Shown piece by piece: positions 48,441 to 60,698 of a stretch of 64,000 nt of DNA. The notes beneath the pieces were generated by a model, which did not search any database, was not told where the DNA came from, and was given only the letters and a program-made list of their open reading frames with translations. The DNA is from Bathymodiolus brooksi (taxonomy: Eukaryota; Mollusca; Bivalvia; Mytilida; Modiolidae): assembly GCA_963680875.1 (NCBI GenBank), contig OY804575.1, forward strand, positions 31,896,494 through 31,960,493. The letters are read 5' to 3'. Made by a program: the position numbers and the translations under genes. The stretch's first letter is position 1; every line of letters starts with the position of its first letter.

Positions 48441-48599
48441 AAGAATATTTGAAATTGTTGAACAGGTTATACATGTACGATATAACCTGGCTTGGGTCAC
48501 TTTACGCTTAATAAACCGCGGAGCATTTTATGAAAAGCGTAAACTGACCCAAACCAGGTTATGCAAGTATAGCATGTTCAACAATTTCAAATATTCCTT
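48441..48599. mobile_element. foldback (MITE-like) element, arms about 65-69 bp
   Basis: Arm 48,441-48,509 is the imperfect reverse complement of 48,535-48,599 (outer AAGAATATTTGAAATTGTTG, inner CTTGGGTCACTTTACGCTT). Loop about 25 bp. No coding content. Confidence 0.78.
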
Positions 48600-48730
48600 A
48601 TAATTTAATGTTTACAACACAATTTAATGATTAAAGAATCGGTGATAAAGAGTCTACCCGAAAAAACTGATGCAAAAGCAATACAAAGCAACAAATATTT
48701 ATCTCATAAACTTTTTAAATTATGAAATAC

Positions 48731-48871
48731 CTTGATCGCACTTTGAACCCAAATAACCTGGTTTACAGGCGTACTTAATCGTACATAAGCCTTCAACAGG
48801 GTCACATTTTTCAGCCAGACAGTTCTTACAGAAGTTGTTACAGTTCAGGCCATATTGTCCTTTCCCACAAG
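48731..48871 (-). CDS. EGF-like exon, type A, diverged copy
   Basis: A 141-bp exon in phase 1-1 encoding ACGKGQYGLNCNNFCKNCLA then EKCDPVEGLCTIKY and CKPGYLGSKCDQ. All eight cysteines are kept. It differs from the other A modules at several surface positions (QY, NF, KN, PV), so it is older than the tandem copies to its right. Confidence 0.9.
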
Positions 48872-49388
48872 CTGAAAAAAATGAAGGGCAACGTAAATTA
48901 AAGGAAGACCAAGACGGAACATTTATATGTTCTATCTCATTAATGATGTGTACAAAGTAGCAGCAAATACCAATATTAGTGTTCTTGCTTCCACGATCTT
49001 ACACATTGGAGGCACTCGCTAACAATTACGCAATTGAAACAGTTTTCATTATAAGACGACAACGGCATTCGGTTATGACAAAGTAGGGACAGTGAATAAT
49101 AGCCAGTGTCACATTATACAAGTCTTATATAGAGAACATCAATATCGGCAACAAAAACATCGAAGTAGAAATGCAACGTCAGTGAAGATGTTAATCCTTT
49201 ATGAGTACTTTGTCAGTTTTTAATAAGTTTCTGTGAGTATAAAACAATCAACATAGCGATTATTTATGTAAAAAAGCGCCACATTTGATTATTTCCTGAA
49301 TTTGAGATCTATTTGTATTCATTTTCAAGTCCTTTAACAATTACGCTTATTAAGCACAAAGTCCAATATGATAGAAGAAATGCTTTGC
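48872..49388 (-). other. intron between EGF exons
   Basis: Homologous to the sequence at 51,723-52,280 and to its counterparts in the later units (for example GAAGATGTTAATCCTTTATG). It suggests that a B' exon was lost or fused with the B exon in this unit. Confidence 0.5.
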
Positions 49389-49526
49389 CTTCAGAACATG
49401 TGCGTGGTTTCCATCCAGTATCACAATCCCCATGTGGACACTGTCCGTTCACGTTGTTACACCCCACTCCATTTAAACAATGACATCTACTCCTACATCC
49501 TTCACCAAAGGTACCTTTATCACATG
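49389..49526 (-). CDS. EGF-like exon, type B, with GC donor
   Basis: A 138-bp exon in phase 1-1, acceptor AATTACAG. It encodes ACDKGTFGEGCRSRCHCLNG then VGCNNVNGQCPHGDCD and WKPRTCSE with eight cysteines. The donor reads GAAG/GCAAAG, where its paralogues at 53,331, 57,249 and 61,165 read GAAG/GTAAAG. GC-AG introns are a known minor class, so it may still splice. Confidence 0.88.
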
Positions 49527-49997
49527 CTGTAATTAGAAAGCATAGCAATGAAGAACTAAAGGCTCAGTGGGCTGAGTCTGTGTCGCTCACCTTTCATTCA
49601 AAGGTACCTTTATCACACGCTGTCATTAGAAAGCATGGCAATAATGAAAAATAAATTGTGAATGAAAATAATAACAATAGTCAATCAACTCAAAATACCA
49701 TGATCAGTGTCAAACAAATGTATTATTGATGAAAATCAGTGTTAATCATCTGCACATTGACAAGTATTTTCTCTTAATGACTGGATTCACTGTCAAGCAT
49801 GAAGCACAAGTCTATACCACTGATCAGTAATACACACTGAAGCGGCATTCATTAGAAGACCACTAACTTAGGATATGACAAAGTCAGGGACAATAGAGAA
49901 TATTCGTGAATAATAGTCAGTATCACATAATACAAGTATCATAGAGAAAGTAATATCGACAAGAACAACATAGGGAGTACAAAAAGAGGATCAGGTT

Positions 49998-50165
49998 TGG
50001 TTTTGGTTTAGGTTCATGGTGTTTGTCGTCACTTTAAACAATATTTCAGCTATGTCGTTGCGATCAGTTTTCTTGATGGGAAAAACCGGATAACTCGGAG
50101 AAACCCATAGACTTGTCGCAAGTCATTGACAAACTTCATCACACATGGCTGTATCTAGTACATAT
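49998..50165 (-). mobile_element. truncated SINE next to relic EGF exon
   Basis: Minus-oriented SINE body (GGTTCATGGTGTTTGTCGTC to TCTAGTACATA) lacking the tRNA-like head. It stops exactly where the truncated A exon begins. Confidence 0.65.
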
Positions 50166-50166
50166 T

Positions 50167-50182
50167 GTTCCTTTCCCACAGG
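50167..50182 (-). pseudogene. relic start of a type A EGF exon (unit 0)
   Basis: Only the first 16 bp of an A module (CCTGTGGGAAAGGAAC) and its acceptor CAG remain. The 5' intron flank still matches that of exon 48,161-48,301. The rest of the exon is replaced by SINE sequence. Confidence 0.7.
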
Positions 50183-51581
50183 CTGAAATATCATACATAT
50201 CCGTACCAAAAATGTCCATATTCAAAATAGCAAGTCGACATTGTGCAATGTAGGATCTAATTAAACAACATTATTAAGAAATCAACTGGTAGAACGTGCT
50301 AAAGTGGGTCACGGGTCACTGTAATCGGGCGGCTGTATCGAGAAACAGATACGGTGTTGAAAAACCTGTTGATACTCATAAAATATGATAAACGCAATAA
50401 CATTTTATGTTTGTCTTCAAGAAATATGATAGACAAAATCATGTGTGAAATTTCAGGACGAAATATCTCCGATTTCTATGTAAATTTATGAGTTGAAGTG
50501 GGGAAACACCCACAGGTAATTTTAGCGATGTATTTTTATCTTGGACAAGAATAATGAGCGTCCTGATTGGATGACCGATTTAAAACACACTGACTCCACA
50601 TGGTAAAATAATGCATGTAAAAGAAATCTATGTTATATTTATTCATTTGTTTGATTCTGGAATATTGTTGATCATTGATTTAAACAAGAAAAAAGGGAAA
50701 AGGTGTGTGTGGGGGAGGGGGGAGGGAATTTGTGATTTTTACATTTAAATAAATGTTATGTTTCGACAGTTTAAAGAGAAAAATAAAACATTGTTGCGAC
50801 TAAAGCTTAAATCAGCGTTAAAAATTGAAAAAATATCAGTGGTTTTGTAAATGAGATTTAATTTAAATAGAAAATCTAAATTTATTATTTATTAATTTAT
50901 CATTAATGATACAATTTGATATCCCTTGGGAGGGGGGGGGGTTATGATGAAAATTTGAAATAAAAAAACAGGACCGGACTTTAAGCAAAAATAATAATCC
51001 AGAATTAGTTTTTTATTAAAACCCTGTGTCCATGAATTTTTTAGTTAATAGTATGAAATATTGACATCCACACTTGCCTTTTGGAGAGCACCTTTCTGTG
51101 TCCACACTTGTATTATAAAAAAATTAAAGGACACCAAAGATTTACATTTTGCTATTTATGCTATGATAACTTTAAAAGGAACGTAATTTCTTGACAATAT
51201 CATATTTTCGAGACAAACAAGAAGAACATGTCATAGCACAGATGTGACCTCACGAACCCTGATGGCAAGCTGAAAATGGATACTAGTAAAATAGACATAA
51301 CCTTGTGATATTCAATCATCGATTGACAATATCAATATGAAAATTCTCTATTACAGATGTATAAAATTCCGGCATTTATTAAGGTTGAGGCATGAATTAT
51401 CTGTAAAATAGCAGCAAGCACCCTAGTTGGAAAGATCATCCAGTAAAAGAAACGATTCCAACAAAAAAACTGACGTAAACGTAATACAAAGCAACAAGAT
51501 GTTAACACCAAATTGTGTTTGAACTTTGATTTATAAATGCTTTGTTCGTATGTAATATTTATCTTACATACTATAAAATAC

Positions 51582-51722
51582 CTTGATCGCACTTTGAACC
51601 CAAATAACCTGGCTTACACGTGTCTTTGATTGTACATAGACCTTCAACATTGTCACATGTCTCAGACAAACAGTTGTTACATGATGTGTTACAATTCAGG
51701 CCATATGTTCCTTTCCCACAGG
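51582..51722 (-). CDS. EGF-like exon, type A (unit 1)
   Basis: A 141-bp exon in phase 1-1 with eight cysteines, as in 48,161-48,301 except SETC for SEKC. Acceptor CTTCAG, donor GTATTT. First of the A exons in the 3.9-kb tandem series. Confidence 0.9.
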
Positions 51723-52280
51723 CTGAAGAAAAAAAGGTAAATGTAGATTAAAGGAAGACCAAGACGGAACATTTAAATCTTCTTTCTCATTAATGCTGAG
51801 TTCTTAGCAGAGTAGCAGCAAATACCAATTATATATTATCTTGTTTGAACGGCTGGGTCGTTTCCGCGATCTTCTGCATTCGCCGCTCGCGGTAACCATT
51901 ACGTTACTGAGGAAGGTTTCAATATAAGTCGACAACGACTTTCGGTTATGACAAATCAGGGACAATGAATAATATTCGTGAATAATAGCCGGTATCATAT
52001 TATGCAAGTCGTATATAGGGAACATTAATATCGGTAACAAAAACATGGAAGTAGAAATGCAAGGTCAGTGAAGATGTTAATCCTTTATGATTACTTTGTC
52101 AGTTTTTAAAAAAAAATTGTGAGTATATAACAACAATTGTGGCGTCTGTTTCTCAAAAGAACCAGCACGATTAATTATTTGCAGATTTTAATATATATTT
52201 ATGTTGATGTTCAATCCCATTTAAAATTACGTTTATAAAGCACAAAGTTCAATATGATAGAAGAAATACTTTGATTATAC
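51723..52280 (-). other. intron of EGF unit 1
   Basis: Non-coding. Close match to 55,685-56,242 and 59,602-60,159. The minus-strand open frame at 51,804-52,046 is intronic and is conserved only because the whole unit is duplicated. Confidence 0.6.
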
Positions 52281-52418
52281 TTTCAGAACATGTGGGTGAT
52301 TTCCATCCAGAATCACAATCCCCATTTGGACACTGTCCACTCACGTGGTTACACCCCACTCCATTTAAACAATGACATCTACTCCTACATCCTTCACCAA
52401 AGAAGCCTTTATCGCACA
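52281..52418 (-). CDS. EGF-like exon, type B' (unit 1)
   Basis: A 138-bp exon in phase 1-1 encoding VCDKGFFGEGCRSRCHCLNG then VGCNHVSGQCPNGDCD and WKSPTCSE, eight cysteines. Donor GTATAA. It differs from later copies by WKSP against WKPP. Confidence 0.9.
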
Positions 52419-52508
52419 CTGTAATTAAAAAGTATAGCAATAATGAAAGAGAGAGACTTGTGACTGTAATTAAAAAGTATAGCAATAATGAAAGAGAGAG
52501 ACTTGTGA
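52419..52508. repeat. 45-bp tandem duplication containing the B' acceptor
   Basis: Bases 52,419-52,463 and 52,464-52,508 are identical copies starting CTGTAATTAAAAAGTATAGC. The unit includes the acceptor TAATTACAG, so a second, unused acceptor lies 45 bp upstream of the exon. Absent from the copies at 56,381 and 60,298. Confidence 0.92.
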
Positions 52509-52863
52509 CTGAAAATAATATATGTAGTCAATTAGCTCAACATAACACGATCAGTGTCCAAAAAATGTATTATTGATGAAAAATAGTGTTGATCATGTAC
52601 ATATTGACATGTATTTTCTCTTAATTAATGGATTCACTGATAAACATGAGGCACAAGTCTATACCACTGACTATGAATACGCACCGAGGCGGTATTCATA
52701 AGAAGATCACTAATTTAAGATATGACAAAATCAGGGGCAGCGAATAATTTCGTGAATAATAGTCAGTATCACATGATACAAGTCCAATATAGAGAAAGTA
52801 ATATTGACAAGAATAAAAAACATGGGGAATACAAAAGAAAGGGTCAGGTTTCGCTTTGGTTTA

Positions 52864-53101
52864 GGTTCATGGTGTTTGACGCCACTGTAGACAATATTTC
52901 AGCTATGTTATTGCGTCAGTTTTATTGAGGGAGCAAACCGGATTACTCGGAGAAAACCACTGACACACTTTATCACATAAGGTTGTATCGAGTAAACCTC
53001 ACCATGCTAGGTTCGACCTAACAACTTTAGTGGTGATAGGCACTGATTGAACAGGTAGTCGTAAATCCAACTGCCATATTATCACGGCCATGACGGCCCC
53101 C
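52864..53101 (-). mobile_element. full-length tRNA-derived SINE, minus orientation (unit 1)
   Basis: Read on the minus strand: GGGGGCCGTCATGGCCGTGA head, A box, GGTCGAACC-like B box (changed by mutation), body with CCGAGTAATCCGG and 3' end. The same insertion is present in units 2 and 3 (56,782-57,019 and 60,699-60,936), so it predates the unit duplication. Confidence 0.75.
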
Positions 53102-53330
53102 AAAATAGAGTCAGAAAAGGTATTAACTTTGTATGATTTCTTTTTCAGTTTTTGTTAATTTTTTTGTGAACAATTATAAAACAATAAATGTAGCGTATAT
53201 TACTTAAGAGAACCGATCATGCGCATAATTGATATTCTCCATTTCTAGGTAGGTTTTTGCTCAAGCTCACTTCCATTTAAAATCCTGTTTATTAAGCATA
53301 AACTCTAATATAATAGAAGACATACTTTAC

Positions 53331-53468
53331 CTTCAGAACATGTGCTTGGTTTCCATCCAGCATCACACTCCCTATGTGGACACTGTCCGTTCACGTTGTT
53401 ACATCCCACTCCATTTAAGCAATGACATCTACTCCTACATCCTTCACCAAAGGTACCTTTATTACACG
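53331..53468 (-). CDS. EGF-like exon, type B (unit 1), intact
   Basis: A 138-bp exon in phase 1-1 encoding ACNKGTFGEGCRSRCHCLNG then VGCNNVNGQCPHRECD and WKPSTCSE, eight cysteines. Canonical donor GTAAAG. It still has Cys (TGC) where the copies at 57,249 and 61,165 have TGA. Confidence 0.9.
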
Positions 53469-55543
53469 CTGTAATTAGAGAGCATAACAATCAAAAACTA
53501 AAGGCTCAGTGGTCTGAGCCTGTGTCGCTCACCTTTCATTCAAAGGTACCTTTATCACACGCTGTAATTAGAAAGCATGGCAAAAATGAAACAAAAACAA
53601 TTTGTGAATGGAAATAATAACAATAGCCTATCAACTCAAAATAGCATGATTAGTGTCAAACAAATGTATTATTGATGAAAATCAGTGTTAATCATCTGCA
53701 CATTGATAAGTATTGTCTCTTAATGACTGGATTCACTGTCAAACATGAAGAAACAAATCTATACCACTGATCTGTAATACACACTGAAGCTGCATCCATT
53801 AGAAGACCACTAACTTAGGATATGACAAAGTCAGGGACAATAGAGAATATTCGTGAATAATAGTCAGTATCACATAATACAAGTATTATAGAGAAAGTAA
53901 TATCGACATGAACAACATAGGGAGTACAACATGAGGATCAAGTTTGTATTTGGTTTAGGTTCATGGTGTTTGTCGTCACTTTAAACGATATTTCAGCTAT
54001 GTCGTGGCGATCAGTTTTATTGGTGAGAAGAACCGGATAACTCGGAGAAAACCATAGACTTGTCGCAAGTCATTGACAAACTTTATCACATATGGTTGTA
54101 TCTAGTACATCGTGTTCCTTTCCCACAGGCTGAAATATCATACATATTCGTACCAAAAATGTCCATATTCAAAATATCAAGTCGACATTGTGCAATGTAG
54201 GATCTAATTAAACAACATTATTAAGAAAACAACTGGTAGAACGTGCTAAAGTGGGTCACGGGTCACTGTAATCGGGCGGCTGTATCGAGAAACAGATACG
54301 GTGTTGAAAAACCTGTTGATACTCATAAATTATTGATAAACGCAATAACATTTTATATTTATCTTCCAAAAATATGATAGACAAAACCATGTGTGAAGTT
54401 TTAGGACGAAATATCTCCGATTTCTATGTAAATTTATGAGTTGAAGTGGGGAAACACCCACAGGTAATTTTAGCAATGTATTTTTATCTTGGACAAACAT
54501 AATAAGCGTCATGATTGGATGACCGATTTAAAACACACCGACTCCGCGTGGTAAAATGATGCATGTAAAAGAAATCTATGTTATATTTATTCATTTGTTT
54601 GATTCTGAAATATTGTTGATCATTGATTTAAACAAGAAAAAAGGGAAAAAGGGGGGGGGGAATTTTATTTGTGAATTTTACAGTTAAATAAATGTTATGT
54701 TTCGACAGTTTAAGGGGGAAAAATAAAAATTTGTTGCGACTAAAGCTTAAATCAGCGTTAAAAATTGAACAAATATCAGTGGTTTTGTAAATGAGATTTA
54801 TTTCAAATAGAAAATGTGAATTTATTATTTATTAATTGATTATTAATGATACAATTTGATATCCCTTGGAAGGGGGAACTATGATAAAAATTTAAAATAA
54901 CAACACACGACCAGACATTAAGCAAAAATAATAGTCAAGGATTATTTTTTTTATTAAACAAATCCAAGACCCCCGTGTCCATGATTTTTTTTTCTAAGTT
55001 AATAATATGAAAGATTGATATCCACACTTGCCTTTTGCAGAGCACTTTTCTGTGTCCACTCTTGTATTATAAAAAAAAATTAAAGGACACCAAAGATTTA
55101 CATTTTGCTCTTTGGTATTTATGCTATGATAACTTTAAAAGGAACGTAATTTCTTGACAATATCATATTTTCGAGACAAACAAGAAGAACATGTCATAGC
55201 ACAGCTGTGACCTCACGAACCCTGATGCCAAGCTGAAAATGGATACAGGTAAAATAGACATAAGCTTGTGATATTCAATCATCGATTGACAATATCAACA
55301 TTAAAATTTCTTATTACAGATGCATAGAATTCCGGCATTTATTAAGGTTGAGGCATGCATTATCTGTAAAATAGCAGCAGGTACCCTAGTTGGAAAGATC
55401 ATCCAGTAAAAGAAAGAATTCGAAAAAAAACCTGACGTAAACGTAATACAAAGCAACAAGATGTTAACATCAAATTGTGTTTGAACTTTGATTTATAAAT
55501 GCTTTGTTCGTTTGTAATATTTATCTTACAAACTATAAAATAC
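53469..55543 (-). other. large intron of EGF unit 1
   Basis: Contains a partial B exon copy with acceptor (about 53,545-53,580), a truncated SINE (53,959-54,107), the relic A exon start (54,114-54,129) and a poly-G tract (54,651-54,660). Nearly identical to the corresponding intron of units 2 and 3. No intact exon. Confidence 0.65.
54114..54129 (-). pseudogene. relic start of a type A EGF exon (unit 1)
   Basis: Same 16-bp remnant and acceptor as at 50,167, abutted by a truncated SINE. Confidence 0.7.
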
Positions 55544-55684
55544 CTTGATCGCACTTTGAACCCAAATAACCTGGCTTACACGTGTCTTTGATCGTACATA
55601 GACCTTCAACATTGTCACATGTCTCAGACAAACAGTTGTTACATGATGTGTTACAGTTCAAGCCATATGTTCCTTTCCCACAGG
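55544..55684 (-). CDS. EGF-like exon, type A (unit 2)
   Basis: A 141-bp exon in phase 1-1 with eight cysteines, SETC variant, same splice sites as the unit 1 copy. Confidence 0.9.
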
Positions 55685-56242
55685 CTGAAGAACAAAAGGT
55701 AAATGTAGATTAAAGGAAGACCAAGACGGAACATTTATATCTTCTTACTCATTAATGCTGAGTTCTTAGCAGAGTAGCAGCAAATACCAATTATATATTA
55801 TCTTGTTTGAACGGCTGGGTCGATTCCGCGATCTTCTGCATTCGCGGCTCGCGGTAACCATTACGTTACTGAGGAAGGTTTCAATATAAGTCGACAACGA
55901 CTTTCGGATATGACAAATCAGGGACAATGAATAATATTCGTGAATAATAGCCGGTGTCATATTATGCAAGTCTTATATAGAGAACATTAATATTGGTAAC
56001 AAAAACATGGAAGTAGAAATGCAAGGTCAGTGAAGATGTTAATCCTTTATGATTACTTTGTCAGTTTTTAACATTTTTTTGTGAGTATATAACAACAATT
56101 GTAGCGTCTGTTTCTCAAAAGAACCAGCACGATTAATTTTTTGCAGATTTTAATATATATTTATGTTGATGTTCAATCCCATTTAAAATTACGTTTATAA
56201 AGCATAAAGTTCAATGTGATAGAAGAAATACTTTGATTATAC

Positions 56243-56380
56243 TTTCAGAACATGTGGGTGGTTTCCATCCAGAATCACAATCCCCATTTGGACACTGTCC
56301 ACTCACGTGGTTACACCCCACTCCATTTAAACAATGACATCTACTCCTACATCCTTCACCAAAGAAGCCTTTATCGCACA
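56243..56380 (-). CDS. EGF-like exon, type B' (unit 2)
   Basis: A 138-bp exon in phase 1-1, eight cysteines, WKPPTCSE ending, donor GTATAA. Lacks the 45-bp acceptor duplication of unit 1. Confidence 0.9.
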
Positions 56381-56781
56381 CTGTAATTAAAAAGTATAGC
56401 AATAATGAAAGAGAGAGATTTGTGACTGAAAATAATATATGTAGTCAATTAGCTCAACATAACACGATCGGTGTCCAAAAAATGTATTATTGATGAAAAA
56501 TAGTGTTAATCATATACATATTGACATGTATTTTCTCTTAATTAATGGATTCACTGATAAACATGAGGCACAAGTCTATACCACTGACTATGAATACGCA
56601 CCGAGGCGGTATTCATAACAAGATCACTAATTTAGGATATGACAAAATCAGGGACAACGAATAATATTCGTGAATAATAGTCAGTATCACATGATACAAG
56701 TCTAATATAGAGAAAGTAATATTGACAAGAAAAAACAACATGGGGAATACAACAGAAAGGGTCAGGTTTCGCTTTGGTTTA

Positions 56782-57019
56782 GGATCATGGTGTTTGACGC
56801 CACTGTAGACAATATTTCAGCCATGTCATGGCGTCAGTTTTATTGAGGGAGCAAACCGGATTACTCGGAGAAAACCACTGACACACTTTATCACATAAGG
56901 TTGTATCGAGTAAACCTCACCATGCTAGGTTCGACCTAACAACTTTAGTGGTGATAGGCACTGATTGAACAGGTAGTCGTAAATCCAACTGCCATATTAT
57001 CACGGCCATGACGGCCCCC
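56782..57019 (-). mobile_element. SINE, minus orientation (unit 2 copy)
   Basis: Copy of the insertion at 52,864-53,101, carried along by unit duplication. Confidence 0.75.
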
Positions 57020-57248
57020 AAAATAGAGTCAGAAAAGGTATTAACTTTGTATGATTTCTTTTTCAGTTTTTGTTAATTTTTTTGTGAACAATTATAAAAC
57101 AATAAATGTAGCGTATATTACTTAAGAGAACCGATCATGCGCATAATTGATATTCTCCATTTCTAGGTAGGTTTTTGCTCAAGCTCACTTCCATTTAAAA
57201 TCCTGTTTATTAAGCATAAACTCTAATATAATAGAAGACATACTTTAC

Positions 57249-57386
57249 CTTCAGAACATGTGCTTGGTTTCCATCCAGCATCACACTCCCTATGTGGACA
57301 CTGTCCGTTCACGTTGTTACATCCCACTCCATTTAATCAATGACATATACTCCTACATCCTTCACCAAAGGTACCTTTATTACACG
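57249..57386 (-). pseudogene. EGF-like exon, type B (unit 2), with in-frame stop
   Basis: A 138-bp exon-like segment with intact acceptor and GTAAAG donor. The fourth cysteine codon (TGC) is TGA at 57,337-57,339, and the neighbouring Arg is Ile. Skipping the exon would keep the frame because it is in phase 1-1. Inclusion would truncate the receptor in its ectodomain. Confidence 0.88.
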
Positions 57387-58031
57387 CTGTAATTAGAGAG
57401 CATAACAATCAAAAACTAGAGGCTCAGTGGTCTGAGCCTGTGTCGCTCACCTTTCATTCAAAGGTACCTTTATCACACGCTGTAATTAGAAAGCATGGCA
57501 AAAATGAAACAAAAACAATTTGTGAATGGAAATAATAACAATAGCCTATCAACTCAAAATAGCATGATTAGTGTCAAACAAATGTATTATTGATGAAAAT
57601 CAGTGTTAATCATCTGCACATTGATAAGTATTGTCTCTTAATGACTGGATTCACTGTCAAACATGAAGAAACAAATCTATACCACTGATCTGTAATACAC
57701 ACTGAAGCTGCATCCATTAGAAGACCACTAACTTAGGATATGACAAAGTCAGGGACAATAGAGAATATTCGTGAATAATAGTCAGTATCACATAATACAA
57801 GTATTATAGAGAAAGTAATATCGACATGAACAACATAGGGAGTACAACATGAGGATCAAGTTTGTATTTGGTTTAGGTTCATGGTGTTTGTCGTCACTTT
57901 AAACGATATTTCAGCTATGTCGTGGCGATCAGTTTTATTGGTGAGAAGAACCGGATAACTCGGAGAAAACCATAGACTTGTCGCAAGTCATTGACAAACT
58001 TTATCACATATGGTTGTATCTAGTACATCGT

Positions 58032-58047
58032 GTTCCTTTCCCACAGG
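58032..58047 (-). pseudogene. relic start of a type A EGF exon (unit 2)
   Basis: Same 16-bp remnant next to a truncated SINE (57,877-58,025). Confidence 0.7.
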
Positions 58048-59460
58048 CTGAAATATCATACATATTCGTACCAAAAATGTCCATATTCAAAATATCAAGT
58101 CGACATTGTGCAATGTAGGATCTAATTAAACAACATTATTAAGAAAACAACTGGTAGAACGTGCTAAAGTGGGTCACGGGTCACTGTAATCGGGCGGCTG
58201 TATCGAGAAACAGATACGGTGTTGAAAAACCTGTTGATACTCATAAATTATTGATAAACGCAATAACATTTTATATTTGTCTTCCAAAAATATGATAGAC
58301 AAAACCATGTGTGAAGTTTTAGGACGAAATATCTCCGATTTCTATGTAAATTTATGAGTTGAAGTGGGGAAACACCCACAGGTAATTTTAGCAATGTATT
58401 TTTATCTTGGACAAACATAATAAGCGTCATGATTGGATGACCGATTTAAAACACACCGACTCCGCGTGGTAAAATGATGCATGTAAAAGAAATCTATGTT
58501 ATATTTATTCATTTGTTTGATTCTGAAATATTGTTGATCATTGATTTAAACAAGAAAAAAGGGAAAAAGGGGGGGGGAATTTTATTTGTGAATTTTACAG
58601 TTAAATAAATGTTATGTTTCGACAGTTTAAGGGGGAAAAATAAAAATTTGTTGCGACTAAAGCTTAAATCAGCGTTAAAAATTGAACAAATATCAGTGGT
58701 TTTGTAAATGAGATTTATTTCAAATAGAAAATCTGAATTTATTATTTATTAATTGATTATTAATGATACAATTTGATATCCCTTGGAAGGGGGAACTATG
58801 ATAAAAATTTAAAATAACAACACACGACCAGACATTAAGCAAAAATAATAGTCAAGGATTATTTTTTTTATTAAACAAATCCAAGACCCCCGTGTCCATG
58901 ATTTTTTTTTCTAAGTTAATAATATGAAAGATTGATATCCACACTTGCCTTTTGCAGAGCACTTTTCTGTGTCCACTCTTGTATTATAAAAAAAAATTAA
59001 AGGACACCAAAGATTTACATTTTGCTCTTTGGTATTTATGCTATGATAACTTTAAAAGGAACGTAATTTCTTGACAATATCATATTTTCGAGACAAACAA
59101 GAAGAACATGTCATAGCACAGCTGTGACCTCACGAACCCTGATGCCAAGCTGAAAATGGATACAGGTAAAATAGACATAAGCTTGTGATATTCAATCATC
59201 GATTGACAATATCAACATTAAAATTTCTTATTACAGATGCATAGAATTCCGGCATTTATTAAGGTTGAGGCATGCATTATCTGTAAAATAGCAGCAGGTA
59301 CCCTAGTTGGAAAGATCATCCAGTAAAAGAAAGAATTCGAAAAAAAACCTGACGTAAACGTAATACAAAGCAACAAGATGTTAACATCAAATTGTGTTTG
59401 AACTTTGATTTATAAATGCTTTGTTCGTTTGTAATATTTATCTTACAAACTATAAAATAC

Positions 59461-59601
59461 CTTGATCGCACTTTGAACCCAAATAACCTGGCTTACACGT
59501 GTCTTTGATCGTACATAGACCTTCAACATTGTCACATGTCTCAGACAAACAGTTGTTACATGATGTGTTACAGTTCAAGCCATATGTTCCTTTCCCACAG
59601 G
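59461..59601 (-). CDS. EGF-like exon, type A (unit 3)
   Basis: A 141-bp exon in phase 1-1, no difference from the unit 2 copy found by eye. Confidence 0.9.
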
Positions 59602-60159
59602 CTGAAGAACAAAAGGTAAATGTAGATTAAAGGAAGACCAAGACGGAACATTTATATCTTCTTACTCATTAATGCTGAGTTCTTAGCAGAGTAGCAGCAA
59701 ATACCAATTATATATTATCTTGTTTGAACGGCTGGGTCGATTCCGCGATCTTCTGCATTCGCGGCTCGCGGTAACCATTACGTTACTGAGGAAGGTTTCA
59801 ATATAAGTCGACAACGACTTTCGGATATGACAAATCAGGGACAATGAATAATATTCGTGAATAATAGCCGGTGTCATATTATGCAAGTCTTATATAGAGA
59901 ACATTAATATTGGTAACAAAAACATGGAAGTAGAAATGCAAGGTCAGTGAAGATGTTAATCCTTTATGATTACTTTGTCAGTTTTTAACATTTTTTTGTG
60001 AGTATATAACAACAATTGTAGCGTCTGTTTCTCAAAAGAACCAGCACGATTAATTTTTTGCAGATTTTAATATATATTTATGTTGATGTTCAATCCCATT
60101 TAAAATTACGTTTATAAAGCATAAAGTTCAATGTGATAGAAGAAATACTTTGATTATAC

Positions 60160-60297
60160 TTTCAGAACATGTGGGTGGTTTCCATCCAGAATCACAATCC
60201 CCATTTGGACACTGTCCACTCACGTGGTTACACCCCACTCCATTTAAACAATGACATCTACTCCTACATCCTTCACCAAAGAAGCCTTTATCGCACA
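60160..60297 (-). CDS. EGF-like exon, type B' (unit 3)
   Basis: A 138-bp exon in phase 1-1, same protein as the unit 2 copy. Confidence 0.9.
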
Positions 60298-60698
60298 CTG
60301 TAATTAAAAAGTATAGCAATAATGAAAGAGAGAGATTTGTGACTGAAAATAATATATGTAGTCAATTAGCTCAACATAACACGATCGGTGTCCAAAAAAT
60401 GTATTATTGATGAAAAATAGTGTTAATCATATACATATTGACATGTATTTTCTCTTAATTAATGGATTCACTGATAAACATGAGGCACAAGTCTATACCA
60501 CTGACTATGAATACGCACCGAGGCGGTATTCATAACAAGATCACTAATTTAGGATATGACAAAATCAGGGACAACGAATAATATTCGTGAATAATAGTCA
60601 GTATCACATGATACAAGTCTAATATAGAGAAAGTAATATTGACAAGAAAAAACAACATGGGGAATACAACAGAAAGGGTCAGGTTTCGCTTTGGTTTA

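Larger units (their letters stand above)
49527..51581 (-). other. large EGF intron: partial exon copy, SINE, relic A exon, G-rich tracts
   Basis: Contains a copy of the first bases of the B exon with its acceptor (about 49,602-49,640), a truncated SINE (49,998-50,165), the relic A exon start (50,167-50,182) and poly-G tracts (50,709-50,727 and 50,930-50,941). It is homologous to 53,469-55,543. Confidence 0.6.

Noticed and set aside
49602..49640. Extra EGF micro-exon (also near 53,550, 57,456 and 61,374)
   Set aside because: It has an acceptor and the first codons of the B exon, but reaches an in-frame stop (GAA TGA) before any donor.
52249..60319. Short proteins starting MLYFLITV as secreted EGF peptides with signal sequences
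   Set aside because: The hydrophobic start is the translated polypyrimidine tract and acceptor of the intron. The exon has proper splice sites and phase.
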